The position numbers were made by a program, and so were the translations under genes. From the NCBI GenBank assembly GCA_017547385.1, contig JAFYPU010000021.1, forward strand, positions 49,408 through 113,407: a stretch of DNA of 64,000 nucleotides. The letters are read 5' to 3'. This document shows, piece by piece, positions 17,899-26,039 of this stretch. Source of the stretch: Bacteroidaceae bacterium (GTDB lineage: Bacteria > Bacteroidota > Bacteroidia > Bacteroidales > Bacteroidaceae). The notes under the pieces are model-generated. The model made no database searches. It was not told the origin of the DNA and saw only the letters and a program-made list of their open reading frames with translations. Numbering within the stretch: position 1 is the first letter of the stretch; each line of letters starts with the position of its first letter.

Positions 17899-18843
17899 AT
17901 GCAATCCTTAAAACGTCAAGCGTTATTTCAAGAACTTCACGATTACGTGCTCATCACGCTCGGCTTGTTGTTCTATTCCATAGGTTTGGTGTGTTTCATC
18001 CTCCCCTACAACCTCGTTACCGGAGGTTTGGCGGGTGCCGGTGCCGTAATCTACTACGCAAGTGGCTTCCCCGTGGAAAACACCATACTCATCGTGAACG
18101 TGTTACTACTTGCCGCGGCCGTAAAAGTGCTCGGCTGGCGCTTTTGTCTGAAAACCATCTACGGAGTTTTCATGATGTCGTTCCTCATTCGCATGACCAC
18201 GGAGGTAATGGTATACTTGGGACAGACAAATCCGGACCAGTTTTTTATAAATCCAACCAGCCACTTGCCACAAATCGTCAAAGACAACAGTTTCATGTCG
18301 TGCATTCTGGGAGCTTCCATCGAGGGCATAGGCATCGGCATGGTGTTCTTGAACAATGGTTCCTCGGGAGGTACAGATATCATCGCGGCTATTATAAATA
18401 AATACAAGGATGTTACGCTCGGCCAAACCATGATGCTGGTTGACATCATCATTATCACATCGAGCTTCCTCCTGCCCGATGGTTCTATCGACCGACTCCT
18501 GTATGGTTACTGCACACTTATCATTACGAACTTGCTGCTCGACTATGTGGTGGATCGCGGCCGTCAATCTGTGCAGTTCCTGATATTTTCTCAGAGATAC
18601 GACGAGATTGCTTCAGCCATCAATGAAACGCATCGCGGAGTAACTGTATTGAACGGACAGGGTTGGTACACAAAACAGGAACGCAAGGTTTTGGTGGTCC
18701 TCGCCAAGAAAAGAGAAAGCACCAATATCTTCCGAATTATCCAGAACATCGATCCGAATGCCTTTGTCTCACAATCGAAAGTCATCGGTGTGTTTGGCGA
18801 CGGTTTCGACAAGATTAAAGTAAAAGCCAAGAAGAAGGAGTAA
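17899..18843 (+). CDS. YitT-family membrane protein with DUF2179 domain
   Basis: The 314-residue protein has five or six membrane spans in its first 215 residues (about 18-40, 50-65, 68-90, 100-120, 150-175, 185-215), with the family motif [14 protein letters not shown] near 36-49 and [11 protein letters not shown] near 155. A soluble C-terminal DUF2179 domain occupies about 220-310 ([20 protein letters not shown]). Members are integral membrane proteins of unassigned transport function; the C-terminal domain is often suggested to bind a small ligand. No own promoter is visible, so expression may depend on leuS. Confidence 0.88.
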   Translation: MQSLKRQALFQELHDYVLITLGLLFYSIGLVCFILPYNLVTGGLAGAGAVIYYASGFPVENTILIVNVLLLAAAVKVLGWRFCLKTIYGVFMMSFLIRMTTEVMVYLGQTNPDQFFINPTSHLPQIVKDNSFMSCILGASIEGIGIGMVFLNNGSSGGTDIIAAIINKYKDVTLGQTMMLVDIIIITSSFLLPDGSIDRLLYGYCTLIITNLLLDYVVDRGRQSVQFLIFSQRYDEIASAINETHRGVTVLNGQGWYTKQERKVLVVLAKKRESTNIFRIIQNIDPNAFVSQSKVIGVFGDGFDKIKVKAKKKE

Positions 18844-18958
18844 CCCGAAGAGCACTGCCTCATCTCACAACTCCGCTATCAAACAACGAAATCCCCAAGG
18901 ACAGGCGGCAACACCCATTCGCGGAAGCCCCCTGTCCTTTCTTAATTCAAAACACATC

Positions 18959-19543
18959 ATGAAGAAAAAACTCGTCTTCGCCACCAACAATGCACACAAG
19001 CTGTCGGAAATCCGCGCCATGCTGGGTGAGAAAATCGAACTGCTGAGCTTGGCAGACATAGATTGCCACGATGAAATTCCGGAAACCGCCGAAACACTCG
19101 AAGAAAACGCGCTGCAAAAAGCACGCTACATTCACGAACGTTACGGATTCGACTGCTTTGCCGATGACACGGGTCTGGAAGTGGAAGAATTGGGCGGCGG
19201 CCCCGGTGTTCACACTGCCCGATATGCTTACCCCGACCGCTGCGATCCTGTGGCCAACACACAACGCTTGTTGCGCGAATTAACAAAAAAAAGCAATCGA
19301 CGCGCACAATTTCGCACTGCCATTGCGTTAATAGAAAATGGGGAGGAACATCTCTTCGAGGGAGTGGTGCGCGGCTACATCGCCACCGAAGAGCGCGGCA
19401 CCGATGGTTTTGGCTACGACCCGGTGTTCTCGCCCGAAGAAACGGGACTCACATTTGCCGAGCTGGGAGTGGAAACAAAGAACAAGATTAGCCACCGCGC
19501 CCGTGCCGTAGAGAAACTTTGCCGGCATCTGTTGGGAGAATAG
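18959..19543 (+). CDS. rdgB: Non-canonical purine NTP pyrophosphatase (RdgB/HAM1)
   Basis: This 194-residue enzyme hydrolyses dITP, ITP and XTP to the monophosphates, keeping deaminated purines out of DNA and RNA. Diagnostic motifs are the N-terminal [12 protein letters not shown], the [22 protein letters not shown] block and the DGFGYDPVF motif. Length is typical. It lies 115 bp after the YitT-family gene and 94 bp before porZ in the same direction; co-transcription is possible. Confidence 0.95.
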   Translation: MKKKLVFATNNAHKLSEIRAMLGEKIELLSLADIDCHDEIPETAETLEENALQKARYIHERYGFDCFADDTGLEVEELGGGPGVHTARYAYPDRCDPVANTQRLLRELTKKSNRRAQFRTAIALIENGEEHLFEGVVRGYIATEERGTDGFGYDPVFSPEETGLTFAELGVETKNKISHRARAVEKLCRHLLGE

Positions 19544-19637
19544 TCTCAAGCGTGGATGTTTTCTCACCCCACACATTTATTATTACACATAGCAGGAGGA
19601 AGCATTGCCGACCACCTGCCATACATCATCAATGCTC

Positions 19638-21968
19638 ATGAAACATCTTGCCGGCCTTTTGCTTTTTCTTTCGTCTGTTATCGGTTTGTGTGCACAGACC
19701 AACGACGCATGGGAAGCCTATCTGGCCTACCACGAAACCACACGCAATGTGCCTGCCGGGGAACGCATTTATTCGCTCTTCCAAGGCAATCTGCTTGCAC
19801 TCGATGCTGAAACATACGAAGTGCAATTGCTCGACCGGACAACAGGACTCAGCGATGTGCAAATAGCTGGCATCGCCTATTCGCACACAGAGAAGAAACT
19901 TGTGGTTGCCTACCAAAATGGCAACATTGACTTGATGGACGATGAGGGAAACGTGGCAAACATTCCGCAGCTCAAGAACAATCATCCCAACATCGTTATC
20001 AACTCCCTGAAAGTGGATGGCGGTGATGCCTACATCGGTACGGACCAAGGCGTGGCGCACATCAACATCGCCAAGGAGGAGTTGCGTTCTTACTACACGC
20101 TCAACACCAACGTCAGCTGTGCCGTGGGATATGCCGGGAACCTCTTCGCAGTTACCTCCGACGGACTTATCACTTGTGCCTTTACTGACAATCCGTTTGA
20201 CCCCTCGGCTTGGAAAAACATGCTCACACTCCCTGTTCGCGACCTCGGTGTTTTCGCCGGTTCGCTCTACTACACACTGGGAGCCGGCACGCCTAACGTA
20301 GGTGCTGAATGGGGACTGTGGAGAGCAACCAAGGGAGAAAACAACGAGTTCTCCGCAACGCAAATCACTTGGGAGCCATACGAAACCATAGAACCCGGCC
20401 GCCGATATGCCACCTTCACCGGTTCGGGAAAAGTGGCCGGCATCACAGCTGACAATCCCGGCACACTGCTTTACGCCACAAGCATTCCCGAAGGAAGCCG
20501 TTGCATCACGCAAGCCGACAACGGCACATTGTGGAGCAGCAATGGCACTGCAGGACTTCAAGCCTACAAACTGAGCAACAGCACCCTGGCTCCCACAGGT
20601 TCGCCCATCGGGGGTTACGGACCTCGGCACGACCTTTGTTATTACATGCGCTACGTCGACGATCGTCTGCTCTTGGCCGGCGGACGTCTCGATCCCTACG
20701 GACGACTTCACTACGAGCCGATGCTCGCCATCTACGAGGACAACACGTGGAAGCACTTCGATGCCGACGAAGCCGTGAAAGCCGGCTGCCTTTACCGCGA
20801 CCTCACCTGCATCATCCAAGACCCCAATGACGAGAACCACCACTATGCCACCGCTGCCGGTGGCGGGCTTTACGAATTTCGCAACCTCAAGTTTGTGAAG
20901 CACTATGGTCCCGACAACAGTCCGCTGCGTTCGGCAGCCGCTGACGGCAGCCCCAGATACGTGCGCACCGACGGCCTTATCTATGATGCTGCCGGCAACT
21001 TGTGGGTTGTCAACAACGGAGTGGAAAACATCCTCAACGTGCTGAAACCTGATGCGAAGTGGCAGAGCGTTTACGTCAGCGGCATTGATGGCGCACCTTT
21101 CTGCGAGAAAACACTTTTCGACCGCAACGGAAACCTCTGGGTAGCCTCACGCCGAACCGAGAGCAATCACACGGCAGGATTGCTGCGTCTGGACTACAAC
21201 GGCACACTCGCCACTTCGGACGATGTTGCCACCTATCGCACAAAAATCAACAACCAAGACGGCGTTACCTACGACCTTTATGGCGGTGTCTATGCCATGG
21301 TGGAGGACATCGACGGAAGCATTTGGATCGGTACCGGAACGGGACTCTTTGTCATCACAGACCCCGACGGATGGGCCAAGAGTCCGCAGATCACACAAAT
21401 AAAAGTGCCTCGCAACGATGGCACAAACTATGCCGACTATCTGCTCACCAACGTTGCGATAAGCGCCATAGCCATTGACGGAGGCAACCGAAAGTGGATA
21501 GGAACACAATACAGCGGTCTCTATCTTGTCAGCCACGATGGAACGGAAGTGCTCGCCCATTACACCACGGACAACTCACCGCTCCTTTCCAACTATATCT
21601 ATTCCATCGCTCCCGAGCTCCACACCGGACGCATCATGATTGGCACCGAAAAGGGGCTGTGTGCCCTCATGAGCGATGCCACTGCCGGAGCCGAAACGCT
21701 GGACGGCAACAACATTAGCGTCTATCCCAACCCCGTGCGCCCCGAGCACCAAAGCTATGTTACCATCAGCGGCCTCACCACCGATGCCGACATCAAGATT
21801 TCCAATGCTGCCGGTCATGTGGTGGCTGCCGGCACGGCCACAGGTGGTAGTTTCCGATGGGATTTGCGCGGAAACGATGGCCAACGTGTCCCCACGGGAG
21901 TCTATTTCGTCATGGCTGCCACGGCCGACGGCAAGAAGGGTGCAACAGCACGCCTCGTCATTATCTGA
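19638..21968 (+). CDS. porZ: PorZ-like type IX secretion beta-propeller protein
   Basis: The 776-residue protein has a signal peptide ending at about residue 20 (GLCAQ). Most of it is beta-propeller-type repeats (GLSDVQIAGIAYSHTEKKLVVAY; IWIGTGTGLFVI; RKWIGTQYSGLYLV). The N-terminal WEAYLAYHETTRNVP and the QNGNIDLMDD block resemble Porphyromonas gingivalis PorZ as I remember it. A C-terminal type-A sorting domain starts at about 705 (NISVYPNPVRPEHQ). In P. gingivalis PorZ sits on the surface in the attachment complex and delivers anionic LPS to the sortase PorU. Two ATGs two codons apart (19632, 19638) are possible. Its presence fits the many sorting tails in this window. Confidence 0.85.
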   Translation: MKHLAGLLLFLSSVIGLCAQTNDAWEAYLAYHETTRNVPAGERIYSLFQGNLLALDAETYEVQLLDRTTGLSDVQIAGIAYSHTEKKLVVAYQNGNIDLMDDEGNVANIPQLKNNHPNIVINSLKVDGGDAYIGTDQGVAHINIAKEELRSYYTLNTNVSCAVGYAGNLFAVTSDGLITCAFTDNPFDPSAWKNMLTLPVRDLGVFAGSLYYTLGAGTPNVGAEWGLWRATKGENNEFSATQITWEPYETIEPGRRYATFTGSGKVAGITADNPGTLLYATSIPEGSRCITQADNGTLWSSNGTAGLQAYKLSNSTLAPTGSPIGGYGPRHDLCYYMRYVDDRLLLAGGRLDPYGRLHYEPMLAIYEDNTWKHFDADEAVKAGCLYRDLTCIIQDPNDENHHYATAAGGGLYEFRNLKFVKHYGPDNSPLRSAAADGSPRYVRTDGLIYDAAGNLWVVNNGVENILNVLKPDAKWQSVYVSGIDGAPFCEKTLFDRNGNLWVASRRTESNHTAGLLRLDYNGTLATSDDVATYRTKINNQDGVTYDLYGGVYAMVEDIDGSIWIGTGTGLFVITDPDGWAKSPQITQIKVPRNDGTNYADYLLTNVAISAIAIDGGNRKWIGTQYSGLYLVSHDGTEVLAHYTTDNSPLLSNYIYSIAPELHTGRIMIGTEKGLCALMSDATAGAETLDGNNISVYPNPVRPEHQSYVTISGLTTDADIKISNAAGHVVAAGTATGGSFRWDLRGNDGQRVPTGVYFVMAATADGKKGATARLVII

Positions 21969-22014
21969 TTTTGCCCTCACTTTAGGCAAAAACCACCTCC
22001 CAAAGAACCATTAT

Positions 22015-22071
22015 CCGCAAGGCGTTTAGAAACATCTGCAAGCACTGCAGGATTTTCTAAACGCCTTGCAC
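22015..22071. repeat. 21-nt-period array, copy 4
   Basis: Units start at 22015, 22036 and 22057 with spacers aaacat and gatttt: CCGCAAGGCGTTTAG, CTGCAAGCACTGCAG and CTAAACGCCTTGCAC. Outer units are complementary at 13 of 15 positions. The middle unit is reversed relative to copies 2 and 7. Confidence 0.9.
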
Positions 22072-22183
22072 ATTTTGCCCCAAAGCCATTTTTCGGTTCA
22101 CACCACCGCATGAAAAGCTTTGCACACGGCCGCAACGAATAAAGGTCCGTTTCCGCATCATCCCCACCGGCATTCAGCATTAC

Positions 22184-22240
22184 TGGCAGGCCTTGCCACT
22201 TTTTTGGCAGGCCTTGCCAAAAAAGTGGCAAGGCCTGCCA
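22184..22240. repeat. 21-nt-period array, copy 5
   Basis: Units start at 22184, 22205 and 22226 with spacers cttttt and aaaaag. The first two are TGGCAGGCCTTGCCA and the third is its exact reverse complement. Unit sequence differs strongly from copies 1-4 but length, spacing and inversion are the same. Confidence 0.9.
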
Positions 22241-22303
22241 GTTTTCAGGAAACGGGGTATCGAATACCACGATTGGGCAAACCATTTTTCAGCAGCACAC
22301 AAC

Positions 22304-22335
22304 AAAGCCTCATCCCGTTGCCGGAATGAGGCTTT
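22304..22335 (-). terminator. Terminator of the FKBP operon
   Basis: A 10-bp perfect stem, AAAGCCTCAT with ATGAGGCTTT, lies 33 bp beyond the last FKBP stop codon between convergent genes. T runs are short on both sides. Confidence 0.65.
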
Positions 22336-22367
22336 GCCATGTTTATGTTTGCCTGATGCAGGCCGGA

Positions 22368-23237
22368 TTATTTCACCTTGAGCAACTCAATCTTGAAAAT
22401 CAGAGCTGAATAGGGCGGGATGCGTCCTTGTGCTCCGCGCTCGCCATAAGCAAGCTGCCAAGGCACGTAGATTTCCCACACAGAGCCTTCGGGCATCATC
22501 TTGAGGGCTTCTGTCCATCCCTTGATAACGTCGGTAGGACGGAAAGTGGCGGGCTTGTTGCGCTTGTATGAGGAGTCGAACACTGTGCCGTCGATGAGTT
22601 TTCCCTCATAGTGCACTTCCACGCTGCTGGTGTCGGTGGCCACGGCTCCCTTACCCTCGGTCAGGATGCGATATTGCAAACCGCTCGCTGTGGTCTTCAC
22701 GCCGTTGAGGTGGCCGTTGGTCTGCATGAAGAGTTCGCTCTTCACACGAAAATCCTCGGCCATGTGACGTTCCTGACGCTTCATGATGCTGTCCACCTCG
22801 GCCGGAGTCATGGCTGCGGGATTGCGGAGCAGTGCATCCGAAACACCACGGGTGAATTCCTTGACGTCGGCATAAATCGTGTCCTCCTTGCCGGTGGCCA
22901 TCTGGTTGATAGCCGGAATAAACTTCTCGTTCATGGCAGCAAGCTGAAGGCCGGCTGCATAAGCGATGGCACGTTGACGCTCGGCCTCGTTGAGCTGAGC
23001 ATTCATGCCACGCACCACATCGGCCACGTAGGCTGTGTCCACGTTGAACTGACGCTGAAGATAGGGAGTCAACATGCGCCCCTGGAGCAAACCCTGGGCA
23101 TAGCTGAACGTGTCGCCGGGAACGGCAGGCACGGTGTTGGCAATCACGGCTTTCACCTTGCGCTTGCGACTGCGGGCATCGGCAGACACCACGCACACAA
23201 CGGCCAGCAGAAGAATAAGAATGGTTCTGAACTTCAT
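22368..23237 (-). CDS. Exported FKBP-type peptidyl-prolyl isomerase
   Basis: The 289-residue protein has a signal peptide to about residue 22, an FKBP_N dimerisation region at about 40-170 and an FKBP catalytic domain at about 180-287. The catalytic domain shows VEVHYEGKLIDGTVFDSSYKR, VIKGWTEALKMMPEGS and WEIYVPWQLAYGERG. It should catalyse cis-trans isomerisation of proline bonds in envelope proteins. No lipobox is present, so it is expected to be soluble in the periplasm. It starts 9 bp after the stop of the FKBP lipoprotein gene and is last of three FKBP genes in one operon. Confidence 0.92.
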   Translation of the reverse strand: MKFRTILILLLAVVCVVSADARSRKRKVKAVIANTVPAVPGDTFSYAQGLLQGRMLTPYLQRQFNVDTAYVADVVRGMNAQLNEAERQRAIAYAAGLQLAAMNEKFIPAINQMATGKEDTIYADVKEFTRGVSDALLRNPAAMTPAEVDSIMKRQERHMAEDFRVKSELFMQTNGHLNGVKTTASGLQYRILTEGKGAVATDTSSVEVHYEGKLIDGTVFDSSYKRNKPATFRPTDVIKGWTEALKMMPEGSVWEIYVPWQLAYGERGAQGRIPPYSALIFKIELLKVK

Positions 23238-23246
23238 GGCTGATGC

Positions 23247-24140
23247 TTACTTGATTTCAACAAGCGTAACCTTGAAAATCAGGGTTGAGAAGGGAGGAAT
23301 GCCACCTTGGGGCTGACCTTGTTCGCCATAAGCCAAGTTCCAGGGGATGGTGATTTCCCATTCCGAACCTACGGGCATGTGAGTGAGAGCTGCAGCGAAA
23401 CCGGGGATGACACGCTTCACGGGGAATGTGGCAACACCGCCCTCCTGATTGGCAGAAGTGTCGAAAACTGTGTCGTTGATGAGGCGACCTTCATACTTCA
23501 CCACCACAGTGGCAGTGTCGGCGGGGATGCTTCCGGTTCCCTCTTTGAGCACCTTATAGAGCACACCGCTATCCAGCTTCTTGATGTCCTTTTGTTTGGC
23601 GAGCTTTGCGATGTAATCTTCGCTGGCTTTCTTTTCCTGGCCATACTGACGCTCCAAGTTTACTTTGGTCAGGCTGTCCATGGCAGCCATTGCGTATTTG
23701 TAGGCTTCCTCCACGGTGATGGGCTTACCGTCGATAACGATGGCTGCAGGCTCTCCCTTCACTCCGGCAACGAGTCCGGCGAGATAGTTCTTGCGGCTGA
23801 GTTCCTTGGTGCTGTCGTTAGCAAACACCTGACGCTCTATGCCTTGCAGCATCTGCTGGTTGGATTGCATTCCCATGAGTATACCCATGTAGTAAGCCAC
23901 TTTCTTTTTGTCGTCGTCGGCCATAACACCGTCTTTCACGCCTTTCAAGAATTCGTCGATGTAGGCAGAATCCACCTGCATCTGCATCATTGTGCCTTTG
24001 ACGTTTTCAGAAGATGCGAAACCGATTTCATAACTCAGTGTGTCCACTGTTGACTTCATTTGTGCGCCGGGCATGCTGTTGTTGCAGGCACTCAGGAGCG
24101 CAGTAGCGGCAACGGTGGCCGCCATCATAAACTTCTTCAT
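23247..24140 (-). CDS. FKBP-type peptidyl-prolyl isomerase lipoprotein
   Basis: The 297-residue protein carries a signal sequence with lipobox LLSAC, predicting lipidation at about Cys19. FKBP_N-type helices fill about 30-180, and the FKBP fold follows at about 190-295 (VVVKYEGRLINDTVFDTSANQ, VIPGFAAALTHMPVGSEWEITIPWNLAYGEQG). The active-site loop reads VFDTSANQEG, shorter in aromatic residues than the classical FDSS pattern, so activity is likely but not proven. It is the middle gene of the three-gene operon and would act at the membrane surface. Confidence 0.92.
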   Translation of the reverse strand: MKKFMMAATVAATALLSACNNSMPGAQMKSTVDTLSYEIGFASSENVKGTMMQMQVDSAYIDEFLKGVKDGVMADDDKKKVAYYMGILMGMQSNQQMLQGIERQVFANDSTKELSRKNYLAGLVAGVKGEPAAIVIDGKPITVEEAYKYAMAAMDSLTKVNLERQYGQEKKASEDYIAKLAKQKDIKKLDSGVLYKVLKEGTGSIPADTATVVVKYEGRLINDTVFDTSANQEGGVATFPVKRVIPGFAAALTHMPVGSEWEITIPWNLAYGEQGQPQGGIPPFSTLIFKVTLVEIK

Positions 24141-24194
24141 ATGCTTATTATTGTTTTTAGATTGTTTCCGATGGTTTTATACGTTTCGGCAGGC

Positions 24195-24779
24195 TTAGAG
24201 CACTTCGATGAGTTCAACATCGAAGACGAGAGCGGCATAGGGAGGGATGGATGCACCGGCTCCGCGTGTTCCGTAGGCCATGTTGTAGGGGATGAAGAGG
24301 CGATGTTTGGCTCCTTCGCCCATGAGCTGGAGTCCCTCAGTCCATCCGGCAATCACGCCATTCAGGGGGAAAGTGGCAGGTTCGCCACGGCGATAGCTGG
24401 AGTCGAACACGGTGCCGTCGATGAGGCGGCCTTCGTAATGGCACTTCACTTGGTCGGTGGCGGCAGGCTTCTTGCCGTTGCCTTCTTCCAACACGAGATA
24501 TTGCAAACCGCTGGGGAGCACCACCACGCCCTCTTTCGTGGCGTTGTCGGCGAGGAAAGCTTCTCCGGCTTCGCGGGCTTCTTTTCCCTTTTCCTCTTCC
24601 TGTTTTTGCAAGAAGTCGGTTACGATTTTCTGTGCCTCAGCATCAGTGAGTGCCGTGGGGTTGCCGGCCAGCACATCGGCCACGGCCTGTGCAAAGTCGG
24701 CATTATTGATGTTCTGCACGCCCATTCCGTTCAGATTGTGGCCGATAACGAGGCCCAAAGCATAGCTTAATTTGTCCAT
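24195..24779 (-). CDS. Cytoplasmic FKBP-type peptidyl-prolyl isomerase (FklB-like)
   Basis: The 194-residue protein lacks a signal peptide. It has an FKBP_N dimerisation helix region at about 1-90 beginning MDKLSYALGLVIGHNL and a catalytic FKBP domain at about 95-192 with CHYEGRLIDGTVFDSSYRR and RLFIPYNMAYGTRGAGASIP. Length and arrangement resemble FklB/FkpA-type proteins. It is the first gene of the operon, so one transcript supplies a cytoplasmic, a membrane-anchored and a periplasmic isomerase. The promoter lies 32 bp upstream. Confidence 0.93.
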   Translation of the reverse strand: MDKLSYALGLVIGHNLNGMGVQNINNADFAQAVADVLAGNPTALTDAEAQKIVTDFLQKQEEEKGKEAREAGEAFLADNATKEGVVVLPSGLQYLVLEEGNGKKPAATDQVKCHYEGRLIDGTVFDSSYRRGEPATFPLNGVIAGWTEGLQLMGEGAKHRLFIPYNMAYGTRGAGASIPPYAALVFDVELIEVL

Positions 24780-24810
24780 AACTACTTATCTGTTTTTTGA
24801 TTAGCGGCGA

Positions 24811-24841
24811 CAAAGGTAGTGCAAGGCGAGCGGAAAGCGAA
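24811..24841 (-). promoter_or_regulatory. FKBP operon promoter, extended -7
   Basis: On the minus strand TACCTTTG is preceded directly by CCTTGCAC; the candidate -33 is only TTCG, 19 nt further upstream. Upstream sequence at 24868-24910 contains another GTCGCAGC / AGTGCAAGG repeat fragment like that near tsaE. Confidence 0.65.
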
Positions 24842-24956
24842 AAAAAGCGAGACGTTTTTTTCAAATCGCCGACCCGAGTCGCAGCTTGGTTGGTTAAAAA
24901 TCAGTGCAAGGAGAGAGGGAACGCCCAGTTGTTTTGCGCAATTCCCTGCTGTCGCT

Positions 24957-25592
24957 TTATTTCTTCCAAGCCTTGTAGATGAGGAACACCACAACGAAGA
25001 CAGCAATGCCCAGGATGACGTAACCGATTTCGTGGCTGTATTCCGTCGAAAGCTGATACACTTGCTCGGGTGTCTTAAGGTCTGTGTATTCGTAGATGGC
25101 CCATCCGATGGCTGCCAACACGCAGTTCCAAATGCCGGCTCCCAAGGTCGTGAAGAGCAGGAACTTGCCCACATTCATCTGTGCCAAACCTGCCGGAATG
25201 CTGATGAGCTGGCGAACTGCCGGGACCAGACGTCCGAAGAAGGTCGACACGGCTCCGTGTTGGGCAAAATAGTCTTCGGCCTTTCTCACCGCAGCCTCAT
25301 CGATGAGACACATGTGTCCGAAACGGCTGTTGGCAAAGCGGTAAACGATGGGGCGACCCAGCCACTTGGCCAAGTAGTAATTGATGAGCGCACCCAAGTC
25401 TGCACCAATGGTGGCGAACACTATGACGAGCCAGATGCTCATCGAACCATCGGTCATCGCTTTCCACGCGGCCGGCGGCACCACCACTTCACTGGGGAAG
25501 GGAATAAACGAACTCTCGATGGCCATGAATATCATCACCACCCAATAGTCAAGGTTCTCCAGAACCCATCTGAAAATCTCTGTCGTATCCAT
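24957..25592 (-). CDS. DedA-family membrane protein
   Basis: The 211-residue protein matches the DedA/SNARE-associated family, with the signature FPSEVVVPPAA near residue 27 and the second conserved block FFGRLVPAVRQLISIPAGLAQM near 122. Several hydrophobic segments follow the family's re-entrant and membrane-span pattern. Some members flip undecaprenyl phosphate or phosphatidylethanolamine; which lipid applies here cannot be told. The start at 25592 is fixed by the conserved domain and by the promoter just upstream; a longer in-frame extension to 25847 would run through promoter and repeat array copy 6. Confidence 0.9.
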   Translation of the reverse strand: MDTTEIFRWVLENLDYWVVMIFMAIESSFIPFPSEVVVPPAAWKAMTDGSMSIWLVIVFATIGADLGALINYYLAKWLGRPIVYRFANSRFGHMCLIDEAAVRKAEDYFAQHGAVSTFFGRLVPAVRQLISIPAGLAQMNVGKFLLFTTLGAGIWNCVLAAIGWAIYEYTDLKTPEQVYQLSTEYSHEIGYVILGIAVFVVVFLIYKAWKK

Positions 25593-25622
25593 TATATATA
25601 TTATATGTATGTTCTTGCGCGG

Positions 25623-25653
25623 CGAAGGTAACACAAGACTTCCGAAAGGCAAA
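25623..25653 (-). promoter_or_regulatory. Promoter of the DedA-family gene
   Basis: TTTG and TACCTTCG are separated by exactly 19 nt on the minus strand, and the -7 element ends 30 bp before the gene start. Both boxes fit the Bacteroidales consensus closely. Confidence 0.8.
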
Positions 25654-25768
25654 GCGCAAAACGGCATATCCAAGGCACTTCCCCCCTTGTCGCACCGAAA
25701 ATGTTGTGTAGGCTTTTCAGAAACGGCAGCAAAGCTCGCATCTCCACCGGATGTTATTCTTAGAAAAC

Positions 25769-25846
25769 GAAGAGGCGTTGCAGAAAAAGTGGCAGGCCTT
25801 GCCACAAAAGTGGTAAGCACTGCCACAAAAGTGGCAAGGCCTGCCA
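25769..25846. repeat. 21-nt-period array, copy 6
   Basis: Units start at 25769 (degenerate), 25790, 25811 and 25832, with spacers aaaaag, caaaag and caaaag. TGGCAGGCCTTGCCA at 25790 and TGGCAAGGCCTGCCA at 25832 are exact reverse complements around TGGTAAGCACTGCCA. The array lies between the divergent DedA-family and SulP genes, upstream of both promoters. Confidence 0.9.
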
Positions 25847-25976
25847 CTTTTTGCTGGATTACTCCCCGAAAAGCGAAAAAGCCTTACCGAAGTTTAGAAG
25901 TGCGCCCACCTTGCCACACACACTTTACACATACGTGGGAGCTGCCGGCCGAAAAGGCTAAAAACTGCGGAAATGC

Positions 25977-26007
25977 TTTGCCGTGCGCCGGGCTTGCACT
26001 AACTTCG
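25977..26007 (+). promoter_or_regulatory. SulP gene promoter, extended -7
   Basis: TTTG and TAACTTCG are separated by 19 nt, with CTTGCAC directly before the -7 box. It ends 33 bp before the start codon. Confidence 0.8.
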
Positions 26008-26039
26008 CCGGCCGAAAAAGACATCTTTAGACACGTAAC

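Noticed and set aside
19629-20903. Minus-strand frame opposite porZ
   Set aside because: Shadow frame; no signal peptide, domain or promoter.
22015-22240. Possible CRISPR array
   Set aside because: Units are 15 nt with 6-nt A/T spacers, differ between arrays and are inverted within arrays; no cas genes are present.
24957-25847. Extended N-terminus for the DedA-family protein starting at 25847
   Set aside because: It would read through the gene's own promoter and repeat array copy 6.
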